NCBI GenBank assembly: GCA_949825025.1
Contig: OX463779.1
Coordinates: 41,488,203 to 41,552,202 of the forward strand
Direction of reading: 5' to 3'
Origin: Siphlonurus alternatus
Taxonomy: Eukaryota; Arthropoda; Insecta; Ephemeroptera; Siphlonuridae
DNA length: 64,000 bases
Shown: piece after piece, positions 46,722 to 57,900 of the stretch
How positions within the stretch are numbered: position 1 is the stretch's first letter
Layout of the letters: each line of letters starts with the position of its first letter
Notes under the pieces: model-generated
Told to the model about the DNA's origin: nothing
Seen by the model: the letters and a program-made list of their open reading frames with translations, nothing else
Database searches by the model: none
Program-made: the position numbers and the translations under genes

Positions 46722-47146
46722 TAATGGGAAGCTGTGACCTTGACGTCATCGCGACCTTTGTCCTAACATTATACTTTTACAATTAAGAACAGATTGGGCG
46801 CACTACACGTAAGATCCTATTATATTTATACGCAGCAATTTTTCGATCGCGGTATTGTTAATTAATTCTTTACACAAGTTCTGTTTCCGAATTGAAAATC
46901 ACGTATTGTCAATAACCTTTTACATTTGCCACTATTAAAATATTATTTGCAACCCCACAGACCCCAGCTCAGTTTAAGTAAAAAGAATTAACTCTAAAAA
47001 AAATCGCGGTACTTGTATTAATTCTGATTTTGGAGCGGGAAATTTGCGCAATATATGCCCATGGTGTCAAAATCTGCTGATCTTCAACATACGAATATCT
47101 TCCAGTAAAAATATGGCGACCAAATTGGCAGGTCAAAGATTCCCAT
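46722..47146. mobile_element. AATGGGAAGCT MITE, copy 2 (opposite orientation to 43157)
   Basis: Starts AATGGGAAGCTGTGACCTTG and ends AGGTCAAAGATTCCCATT. The body is the reverse complement of 43157-43541 with scattered differences. Confidence 0.82.
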
Positions 47147-47459
47147 TGAAATATTCCTTATGGGCAATTAAAACCCACAAAAATTCCAATTTTTTTTCCA
47201 GGAAAATGGTCCGTAAAAAAATATTTGAAAATGCATTGAAGAATTCATTATATATTATAGCTAGATAGGAACTTTTTGGACCAATTAATTAATAAGTTTC
47301 GAGTAAAAAGCTGTTTTCTGTTCCATGTAAGACTACATGTTAAAAATTTAAAAAACCTCCAAAACACCAACTTTGGGAATTTTTTTGGTGAAGAATTTTT
47401 TATCGGAAGAAAATAAAATGTTAAAAAAATGCAATCGCTCGATCGTCACTCTACTTTAA
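47147..47459. mobile_element. Partial, diverged family B MITE (right half)
   Basis: Contains CCTCCAAAACACCAACTTTG and ends CGTCACTCTACT|TTAA. Abuts the preceding MITE directly, so one broke the other. Confidence 0.7.
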
Positions 47460-48317
47460 TAAATATATAATAAACTGCATGGTCTGCATGACGTACATAC
47501 GTACTTCATTACTTCGATTATTTGGTACGTCTATAAATTAATTCATGCATGTATTTTTCGAGTACTAAGCTTATAGCTCCAAAAATGTACTATATAGCTA
47601 ACCTTCTAAAAGCAACATCGAATATTATATACCATTTCACGTCATAGTGGCCAGTACTACACCACCAAATATTAAAGTTCTTTGATTTTAATAAAATTAA
47701 ATCACAGAGGACATGTTCGTATAATGAACCTAAAAAAATGGTTTTTGTATTTTTCAAAAATATTCAAAATTGAGGGACAATGGGCAAATATGAAATAGCG
47801 TCGGAATGCAAATGTAGCATACGGCGGCTCCAGTAACTCGGAAAATATTATGCATATATTAAATTTGATTTTTTCTATGGATGCGCGCACAACCATATTA
47901 TATGTGTCTACAACATCCTGCTTTCAGATTTTCTCTATGGGTTTTAGTTTTTTTGTTATACCGGTTCCCGTAAGCCAAGTATGACGTTTTTGAAGCATTT
48001 GCTTTCCGCAGCCCAAATATAGGCTAAATTTTTTTTAAAATAAAAAATTGATTCTATATAGCTCCTAAACATCTCTTCTTACCATAAAACTCCTAAAAAT
48101 ATTTTTTTTTTCTCAACTATATAATGGCACAGTAAACGAGAAAGGGTACAATACTACAATTCGTTAAGGTACCTACTTTGCGGGCCAAAAAAGTCAATGT
48201 CATTCAAACTTTAGGAGAATTTTAATGACACAACTGGAATCCTCGATCGTATCTTAATTAGTAAGAATCAAAAATAATCTCGATGTACCTCTCGAGTATT
48301 TCCTTTTGCAAAAGCTA

Positions 48318-49470
48318 CTGGGGGTTAATATCAGGTCAGTCCAATAAGGAGATGGGCTTGGGTCAATAGATTTCGATGAATTTCACATATATTATGTTAC
48401 ACATCTAACCTAGTTTGATGAGGTTTGGGCATTATTTTTCGAAATTTCGAAAAAAAAAACGAATTTCAGGAATTTTCAAAAAATCAATAAAGAGGGCAAT
48501 CTCGAGAGATAAAAAAAAATGTATCTTAAATTCTGCTACACATAGAATTATAATTTAAATTTTTTCAAGTTTTTAGTCAGATTGCCAAACTTTTTTACAT
48601 TGAAAATTTTGACCTTGAAAATTTATTAAGGTCAAAAGTCAGAGGTCAAACTACAAAAAGCGTATAACTTATTCATACCAAAGCACATTGTTAAAAAAAT
48701 CAAGATATGGGTTTTAAACAATGGTTATCCTTCTATAAAAAAACTGGTTTCAAATTTATGGAGAAATTCAAAATTTTGAAATTACGATTTTTTTTACTAA
48801 TTATTCCGAGGTTTTTTGGAAAAAAAAAATCGAGTTTTGTCATGAATTTTACACAGGTTACTCATCTGACCCAGGTTGATAAGATTAGGAAATAATTTTT
48901 TCAAATTAAAAAAAAAATTATTTTCAAACCTTATCAACCTAGGTCAGATGAGTAACCTGTGTAAAATTCATGACAAAACTTGAAAATATTTTTCAAAAAA
49001 CCTCGGAATAATTAATAAAAAAAAACGCAATTTCAAAATTTTGAATTTCTCAAAACGGTTTTTTATAGAAGGATTTAAACCTATATATATCTTGATTTTT
49101 TTAACAATGTGCTTTGGTATGAAGTTATACGTTTTTGTAGTTTACCTCTGGCATTTGACCTTAATAAAATTTCAGGGTCAAAATTTTCGATGCAAAAAAA
49201 GTTTGGCAATCTGACTACAAACTTGAAAAAATTTAAATTATAAATCTATGTGGAGCAGAATTTAAGATACAAATTTTTTTATCTCTCGAGATTGTCCTCT
49301 TTATTGATTTTTTGAAAATTCCTGAAATTCGGGTTTTTTTGAAATTTCAAAAAATAATGCCCAAACCTCATCAAAACCTATAGGTTAGATGTGTAACATA
49401 TGTGAAATTCATCGAAATCTATTGACCCAAGCCCATCTCCTTATTGGACTGACCTGATATTAATCTGGGG
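48318..49470. mobile_element. Nested 1.14-kb foldback element with 6-bp duplication CTGGGG
   Basis: Element 48324-49464, itself a palindrome (TTAATATCAGGTCAGTCC..GGACTGACCTGATATTAA) with a centre near 48900. CTGGGG occurs at 48318-48323 and 49465-49470. The opposite arm of the host palindrome (50680-50700) has a single CTGGGG site (as CCCCAG), which serves as the empty site. Superfamily not assigned. Confidence 0.88.
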
Positions 49471-49558
49471 TAACTCCCTTTATATAGTACTACTCTATAC
49501 GCACCGCGTGCGCACCTCGTCAGATCCGTGATAGCACGAAACGTCAGAGTGCTGTTGT

Positions 49559-50204
49559 GTTTATTGCAGGGACCGGATGCACGCATTTTTTTCGTGCATC
49601 CGAGATGCGCATCCGGATGCAAATTAATTTTTCGTGCATCCATGGATGCGCATCCGGATGCAAATTTATTTTTCATGCATCTGGATGCAAATTTATTTTC
49701 CATGCATCTGGGATGCGCATCCGGATGCATTAATTTTTTCCCGTGCATCTGGGATGCACGGATGCGGATGCAAGCCCATTTTTGCGCATCCGTGTGCATC
49801 TTGCATCTGCATCCGATCTTTGGTTTTTATAATACACTTTGTTTCTTGCAATTTTAAACGATAAGTGGCAAATAAATGTTAAAAAAATGACTCGTGTTTA
49901 AGATTTATTTAGAGGCCTTTAGCAAAAAACCTTATAAAAAAAAGAGGAAAAAAAGTGTTAAATGGATGCAAATTTATTTTTCGTGCATTCGTGGATGCGC
50001 ATCCGGATGCAAATTAAGCAAATTTATTTTTCATGCATCTGGGATGCGCATCCGGATGCATTCATTTTTTCCCGTGCATCTGGGATGCGCATCCGGATGC
50101 ATTCATTTTTCCCTGTGCATCTCTGGGATGCACGGATGCGGATGCAAGCCCATTTTTGCGCATCCGTGTGAATCTTGCATCTGCATCCGATCCCTGGTTT
50201 ATTG
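49559..50204. mobile_element. Nested 630-bp hAT-like element made of GGATGCGCATCC tandem repeats
   Basis: Element 49567-50196 with ends CAGGGACCGGATGC / GCATCCGATCCCTG and the 8-bp duplication GTTTATTG at 49559-49566 and 50197-50204. The mirrored arm at about 50600 has one GTTTATTG (as CAATAAAC), the pre-insertion site. The body is two blocks (49576-49820, 49965-50193) of about 40-bp repeats around GGATGCGCATCCGGATGC. The several open frames here (rich in HPDA / CASGC) are repeat artefacts. Confidence 0.9.
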
Positions 50205-51344
50205 ACATGAAATTTATGCAAAAATAATATTTTATTGCATCTATGAAATAAACTTGCTTCTAAATTATGTCACTGAGATAATTTTCCTTCTATATATCGT
50301 CGCCTCAGAATGCAAATCACGTAACTATAAAAAAATTTGATGCAATTTTAAACCTTATTTTACTAGAACATAAGGGTCAAAGTCCCATCAATTTTTTTTG
50401 TAATTATGTGATTTGCATTCTGAAGCGACGATATTTGCTACCATTTTTACGCAAAATTCAATCCCACGTACCTATATAATATCTTAATTATAATAGCAAA
50501 TGGAAAAGGAAAATTATCTCAGTGACGTAATTTAGTAGCAAGTTGCAAGGTTATTCCATATAGATACAATAAAATATTATTTTTGCGTAAGTTTCATGTC
50601 AATAAACACAACAGCACTCGGCCGCGGCGTGCTATCACTGGTCTGATGACAAGGTGCGCACGCGGTGCGTATAGAGGGAGTTACCCCAGTATAGCTTTTG
50701 CGAGGAAATACTCGAGAGGTACATCGAGATTATTTTTGATTCTTACTAATTAAGATACGAGGATTCCAGTCGTGTCATTAAAATTCTCCTAAAGTTTGAA
50801 TGACATCGACTTTTTTGGCCCGCAAAGTAGGTACCTTAACGAATTGTACCCTTTTTCGTTTACTGTGCCATTAGTTGAGAAAATTTTTTTTTTTTATTTT
50901 TAGGAGTTATATGGTAAGAAGAGATGTTTAGGAGCTATATAGAATCAATTTTTTATTTAAAAAAAAATTAGCCTATATTTGGGCTGCGGAAAGCAAATGC
51001 TTCAAAAACGTCATACTTGGCTTACGGGGGAACCGGTATAACAAAAAAACTAAAACCTATAGAGAAAATCTGAAAGCAGGATGTTGTAGACACATATGGT
51101 TGTGCATCCATAGAAAAAATCAAATTTAATCTATATGCATAATATTTTCCGAGTTACTGGAGCCGCCGTTTGCTACATTTGCATTCTGACGCCATTTCAT
51201 ATTTGCCCATAGTCCCTCAATTTTGAATATTTTTGAAAAATACAAAATATAAATATCACAATGTCTTGTGATATTTATCAAAATCAAAGAACTTTAATAT
51301 TTGGTGGTGTAAGTGGCCACTATAATATGACGTGAAATAGTTCT

Positions 51345-51346
<2 letters not shown>

Positions 51347-51420
<74 letters not shown>
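51347..51420. repeat. (TA)n microsatellite
   Basis: TA dinucleotide run joining the right end of the large palindrome to a half copy of a family B MITE. Confidence 0.95.
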
Positions 51421-51424
<4 letters not shown>

Positions 51425-51693
51425 TTATTTGAAAATCCATTAAAGAATTCATCATAGATTACGTACAAATTTTTTAATTGGTACCATAGTTCAGACGAAG
51501 TTGGAGTAAAAAGCTGTTTTCTGTTCCATAAGGATGCATGTTAAAGGCCTCCGAAACACCAACTTTGGGAATTTTTTGTGGTGAAACTATTTGAGATGGA
51601 ATTTTTTGGCTTTCATTTCTCAATAGAGGGCGAGTTGAACTATTTTTAGAAAATAAAACATTCAAAAAAATTAAATCGCTCACTCTACTTTAA
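51421..51693. mobile_element. Half family B MITE
   Basis: Right half only: AGAATTCATCATAGATTACG, CCGAAACACCAACTTTGG, ending CGCTCACTCTACT|TTAA. The left half is absent, replaced by the TA run. Confidence 0.82.
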
Positions 51694-52383
51694 GTCATGA
51701 TCTATGCAACAGCATGGTAGCATGCCAAAAATATTTCTAATATTTTTTATATATTTTTTTCCTATACTATATAAAGATAACCCAATGCTCAAGTAATCGT
51801 ATTGATTTTGTAAAATAACACAATTATCAAAAGACAGTAATGGAATTATATGAGACGTATGTCCATATTTGTCATGGTTGCGCTTTTTTTTGATAATGTA
51901 CAGACCTTAATAAAAAAATGCATGCTTGGCTAATTTTTGTTCCTTGCAATATGTACCACGGTTATAGCCTAGCAATTGTAATATTGGTCAGAAAAATTCA
52001 CAATAAAAAATATTAAAAAATATATTTGCCAAACGGCAGCGACGCAAAGTTGGCTCCGAGCACTATATATATGATAGGTGCAAGAATATAATGGGCTTGC
52101 CTAAAAACCTCACCGCAAAAAAGATATTTTCTATTCTATATAATATACAACAGTGCGCCAGGGGACCATTTTATGCTTATTTCGTAATATCGCTTTAACT
52201 TTTTAGTTTATATATACGAAATTCAAAAATATTTATAATTCATCTTGGTACGTCCTTAATTCTTAGGCCTTCCTATAAAGTCTATAAACACATCAGATTT
52301 TTTTAAACAAAATCTGAGGGGGGTTTATATTTTTTTACGGGACTATTTTTTCCGGAAAGAAAAAATGAGATATTATTATGGAA

Positions 52384-52634
52384 TGTGAAAATTTTAGTGG
52401 CTTAATAATCGAAAGAAGGGGTAAAAAAATATATTGTACTGTGAATTTTTGTCAGATTTTTCTGAGACCGGGAACTATTTTTAAAAAATTATTAAAAGTC
52501 TAATTTTATGACGTCACGGGCATAATTTTTTTAAAAAGTTTCCAGTCTCAGAAAAATCTGAAAAAATTCACAGTACCATATTTTTACCCCTTCGTTCTTT
52601 CGATCAAGGCAATCAAGCCACTAAATTTTTCATA
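52384..52634. mobile_element. Palindromic MITE related to family A but with other ends
   Basis: Outer arms TGTGAAAATTTTAGTGGC and its mirror around 52615-52634. The inner arms share TCAGATTTTTCTGAGACCGG and ATGACGTCACGGGC with family A. Confidence 0.7.
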
Positions 52635-52708
52635 TTCTACTATCTCATTGTAATTTTTGTGGGTAAATTTCTCATAAGGAATTTCGATTAATATAATATT
52701 TCGCCTAT

Positions 52709-53038
52709 AATGGACAACATGCATGAAAGATTTTTATTGCAGAAATGAATAGAGGGTACCAAATGCTACTCTGAAATTTTTCAGATTTTTTTGAAACCCA
52801 GAGCTATTTTTAAATAATTATTGAAAGTGCGGCCACGCCCTGGAGGCGTCAGTAGCGCGTATCCAGTCTCTATCCTTTTTATTAAGAATTCAGAGGTGCC
52901 AACTGAAATCACAGGACTTTCAATAACTATTTAAAAATAGTCCCGGGTCTCAAAAAAATCTGAAAAAATTCAGAGTAGCATAATTTGGCACCCTTTATCC
53001 ATTTCTGCAATAAAATTTTTTCATGTATGTTGTCCATT
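52709..53038. mobile_element. AATGGAC-type MITE (family A), full copy in right arm
   Basis: AATGGACAACATGCATGAAA to TTCATGTATGTTGTCCATT. Intact counterpart of the half copy at 45958. Confidence 0.88.
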
Positions 53039-53923
53039 CACGCTTTTATTTCTTTTGCCGGAAAGTTTTTTTTAAAGTAGAGTGAGCTAGCGAGTTCATT
53101 TTTTTTAATATTTTATTTTTTAAAAATTATAGTTTAAGCTGCCCTCTACTGAGAAATGAAAACCAAAAAATTCCATCTCTAATAGTTTCACCACAAAAAA
53201 TTCCTAAAGTTGGTGTTTCTCGGAGGCCTTTAACGTGCAGCGCGGCATTATGGAACATAAAACCGCGTTTTACTCCAACTTTTTCTGAACTATGGTACCA
53301 TTTAAAAAATACTTACGTAATCTATGACGAATTCTTTAATGAATTTTCAAATAAAAATTTTTTTACGGGGTCGTTTTCTTGGAAAAAACTCATAAAAATC
53401 CTTATGGGAATTAATACCCGCAAAAACTTAAAGATTTTTTTCCGAAAAAACGGCTCCGTAAAATATTTTTTTATTTAAAAATCCATTAAAGAATTCATCA
53501 TATAGATTACGTAGGTATTTTTTAAATGGTAGCATATAGTTCAGAAAATGTTGGAGTAAAACGCGGTTTTATATATGTTCCATATAAGGCTGCACGTCAA
53601 AGGCCTCCGAAACACCAACTTTGGGAATTTTTTGTGGTGAAATAACGTACTATTTGAGATGGAATTTTTTGGTTTTCATTTCTCAATAAAGGGCAGCTTA
53701 AACTATTTTTAGAAAATAAAATATTAAAATTAATGCAATCGCTCACTCTAGCTATATACTTTAAATACCCCTCTCCGCTTAATTTCATTTGCACTGCCTT
53801 ATGTAATTATTTTTTTTTTATTTTTTTTTTTTAGTATATATTTTATATATATATATTATAATTGCTACATATAATTTGATAATATATATTAATAATTTAG
53901 TTTAATTATATATATACACTATA

Positions 53924-53976
<53 letters not shown>

Positions 53977-54299
53977 TTACAGTAAATAAATATAAAAAAA
54001 AATTACTATATTATATTATAGACTCTGCATATTAAAATACCGTTTATTACAATTATTACAATAAATTATAATAATATATAATTACACGTACGATCGAGTC
54101 ATTGGATCGAGTAAAAAATTTGAACTTCAGCCTCGTTTATTGCATTTGTTATATCAGTGACGTCATTAATCATATGTTTCATACAACCGACGTAGGTTTA
54201 ATAGAGCTACGTCGGGTGACGTCATGGATGTTTTGAACATTGAATAAGTTCCGGCGTAGATTTAATGCGTCTACGACCGGCGTAGACCCAGACAGTTCC
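52881..54299. repeat. Right arm of the large inverted duplication
   Basis: Reverse complement of 44731-46108, ending ..GACCCAGACAGTTCC. Includes an expanded (TA)n tract at 53936-53970 that the left arm has in shorter form. Confidence 0.85.
53072..53764. mobile_element. Family B MITE with TTAA on both sides (right arm copy)
   Basis: Element 53076-53760, TTAA at 53072-53075 and 53761-53764. Mirror of 45227-45910. Confidence 0.88.
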
Positions 54300-54941
54300 T
54301 GTTGTCACAGTCTGAGCCGTTTCCAAAGATGTTTTACGAGCTGCGCAACGTAGAATTGCATATTGCATTTAAAGATGACGTCACGAAAATAGCGCAAATT
54401 TTTCAATTTAATTTTTAATGAGCTGACATTTTTAGGGTTACAAAAAATGTTAACAACATAAAAGTCATTGAAAATAATGGCTAATGTTCAAATTTTAATT
54501 ATGTTGAACTGCATTAATTTTTTATCCCCGATTAATACAAATTAACCCCAAAAAATCAAATTTTAATGAAGTGGGTGTAACCTCCGTCTGGGCGCATCAG
54601 CTGATAATGACATTTTGTGCTCAATAAATGGTGCGGTGATGTATGTTTTCTTCATTTCTAATGACTTTAATTCGCTATTTTCTTCATAACTAATTTATTA
54701 TCATGTGAATACGTGTTTCTTTAATAATATACTTTTAAAACCACGAGAAAATGAACAACGACCCTGGAATAATTTGTTTCACTCACTGCTCTTCAAATAT
54801 ATTTGCATTTGCTTTACCAGAACACTGTCCTTTATGCAATAAACTCCTTTCAACAAATCCAATTTTTCCCTTCAGGTAATACATTTTTTTTTTAAATCAA
54901 GTTTACTAACAATTAATAAACAGGCATTTCTATATGTTACC
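54300..54941. other. Unique AT-rich sequence between two transposons
   Basis: No ORF of note, no repeat recognised; contains ordinary single-copy-looking sequence, with ACGTCACGAAAAT at about 54377. Confidence 0.5.
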
Positions 54942-57900
54942 TTTCGGGACGGAGGTGGCTACAGTCCCTGTAACAGGGACCGCAATTCTAGAACTTAGGC
55001 TCCCTGTATTGAAACTGCGCATGCGCGACTGAATGCATTTCCGGTACGTCATTTGTTGCATTGCAGGGACCGTAATTTTTGAAACTAGGATCCCTGTAGT
55101 CAATTTTAATAATAGGCCAAGTATAATAAAAGTTACAGGGAGCCAAGTGTTCGATCAATGCGGTCCCTGTAGTGAACTTGTAAAACGTGTTGTCATGAAA
55201 TAGATGCAGGGACTGTAATATCCCGAAGTTGCGGTCCCTGTAATCAAATTTTCTTAAAGAAACGCGGCAATACATAAACACAGGGAGCGTAACATTCAAG
55301 TATTGCGGTCCCTGTAGTAAAAATTTCGTACTCTTATCTGGCCAAGTGTTATACAGGGACTCTAACAACCAAAAGTTACGGTCCCTGCAGCAGTTATTTC
55401 TTTATGGACGCGGCAATAAAAACTACAGGGAGCGTAACATTCAAGTATTGCGGTCCCTGTAGTAAAAATTTCGTACTCTTATCTGGCCAAGTGTTATACA
55501 GGGACTCTAACAACCAAAAGTTACGGTCCCTGCAGCAGTTATTTCTTTATGGACGCGGCAATAAAAACTACAGGGAGCGTAACATTCAAGTATTGCGGTC
55601 CCTGCAGTGAAAATTTCGTACTCTTATCTGGCCAAGTGTTATACAGGGACTCTAACAACCAAAAGTTACGGTCCCCCCTGACTCCACGGCACAGTTGGGC
55701 ACAGTTAGGTGCCAAGTTCAATCTTGTGTTCTATTAACATTGTAATTTGAACTTGGCAGCCCGGTTGTTAATCCCCTTGTGCTTCGGCGCAATTGTGAAA
55801 TTCACAGAGGTACCTAGTCAAAGACACTTGGCTGAACTGTGATTCTCACAAAATGGCCGAACTGTGAAAATCACAGTTCGACCAATGGTTTAGACTTGGT
55901 AGCTCTCCCCCGCCCCTAGCTTCTCCTTATTAATTTTTTATTTTTTCATTTCATTAAAGCTAATTAAGTTAACGTATTACTAAAAAAATGTAGTTTTTTA
56001 AATATTTTTATTTTATCATGGTAATTAACAGAGTACTCTAGCATAAAAAATTAAAACATTGATGCTAGCAGCTGCAACTCTTTTGTCTCTATCCCGCATA
56101 TTGGCGGCCATGATGTCTGGTGATAGAATCCACTAATCAGCATTTCATGCAGCAGAGTTGAATTCATTGCCTGTAAAATTATGAAAATGAGATTATAACA
56201 CACATATGAAAAGATTTTGTAAATATTTAACTCACCACATAAGTAGCTAGCCTGGGCATAACTTCCTCAGTGTTGAAAGAAAAGAGAGAATTCAAGGGGG
56301 CGGGCTGGGCTGGAGAAAGAAAAGCTATGATAGGGCCTCTCATGATGTTAGAATTTGTAATAATCACTGTAAAAAAGAAGCAATTTATTAGAAAAAAAAG
56401 AACTTTGCTATTTCAATATACTTTTTAATATATTTCTTACCTTCTTTAAAGACTGCAAAGCAGACTTTTCCAATAAAAAAGAGACAGCATCTCTGTTTTT
56501 GTTGACAATGACACCCATATCATATGTTGTATGTTGCTTTTTTTTTTCTTACTTCAATTTTTTAGAAACAGATGGCGCTACCATCCGGGTATAAATTTTT
56601 TCAAAGTCCAAAATTAATAAATAAATTTGATAATAATTAGATATATTGCCAATGTAGTTTATTTAATGAAAAAAAATATCAGTTGGATATTATATATATC
56701 AATTAAAGCATCATTTAAGCCCCTTCTAGTTCATAGTCGATACAACTTCAAAGAGTGTATTCAATGTGCCAAGTTACGCCAAGTTTAGAAAGCTAGGATG
56801 CTCTGGGGTACCTAATATAAACACTGTGCCCTACTGGATACTCATGGGCATTACAGCTTACCTAACTGTGAACCTTAACTGTGCCCAATTGTGCCCTACT
56901 GTGCCGTGGAGTCAGGGCCTGCAGCAATTATTTCTTTATGGACGCGGCAATAGAAACTACAGGGAGCGTAACATTCAAGTATTGCGGTCCCTGCAGTGAA
57001 AATTTCGTACTCTTATCTGGCCAAGTGTTATACAGGGACTCGAACAACCAAAAGTTACGGTCCCTCTGCAGCAATTATTTCTTTATGGACGCGGCAATAG
57101 AAACTACAGGGAGCGTAACATTCAAGTATTGCGGTCCCTGCAGTGAAAATTTCGTACTCTTATCTGGCCAAGTGTTATACAGGGACTCTAGCAACCAAAA
57201 GTTACGGTCCCTGCAGCAATTATTTCTTTATGGACGCGGCAATAGAAACTACAGGGAGCGTAACATTCAAGTATTGCGGTCCCTGCAGTGAAAATTTCGT
57301 ACTCTTATCTGGCCAAGTGTTATACAGGGACTCGAACAACCAAAAGTTACGGTCCCTGCAGCAATTATTTCTTTATGGACGCGGCAATAGAAACTACAGG
57401 GAGCGTAACATTTAAGTATTGCGGTCCCTGCAGTGAAAATTTCGTACTCTTATCTGGCCAAGTGCTATACAGGGACTCTTAACAACCAAAAGTTACGGTC
57501 CCTACAGCAATTATTTCTTTATGGACGTGGCAATAGAAACTACAGGGAGCGTAAAATTCAAGTATTGCGGTCCCTGCAGTGAAAATTTCGTACTCTTATC
57601 TGGCCAAGTGTTATACAGGGACTCTAACAACCAAAAGTTACGGTCCCTGCAGCAATTATTTCTTTATGGACGCGGCAATAGAAACTACAGGGAGCGTAAC
57701 ATTCAAGTATTGCGGTCCCTGCAGTGAAAATTTTATACTTTTTCTAGCAAAGTGCCATACAGGGGGACTCTAATTATACCCTTCATTATTATACCGTAAC
57801 TTTTGGTTGTTAGAGTCCCTCTGTATAACACTTTGCTAGAAAAGTACAAAATTTTCACTGCAGGGACCGCAATACTTAATTGAATTTACGCTCCCTGTAG

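Larger units (their letters stand above)
47634..51338. mobile_element. 3.7-kb palindromic element with two nested insertions
   Basis: Left end ATTTCACGTCATAGTGGCCA and the mirrored right end TGGCCAC..ATGACGTGAAAT; the arms pair along their length through AAATATTAAAGTTCTTTGAT, GTAACTCGGAAAATATTATG, AATGCTTTCCGC-type text and CGCACCGCGTGCGCACC. The left arm is interrupted at 48324-49464 and the loop at 49567-50196 by later insertions. No coding frame. Flanking target duplication not resolved (AT-rich). Confidence 0.82.

Noticed and set aside
49419..50227. Overlapping open frames rich in HPDA, CASGC and CIWDAHPDA
   Set aside because: They translate the GGATGCGCATCC tandem repeats of the nested hAT-like element on both strands and have no independent support.
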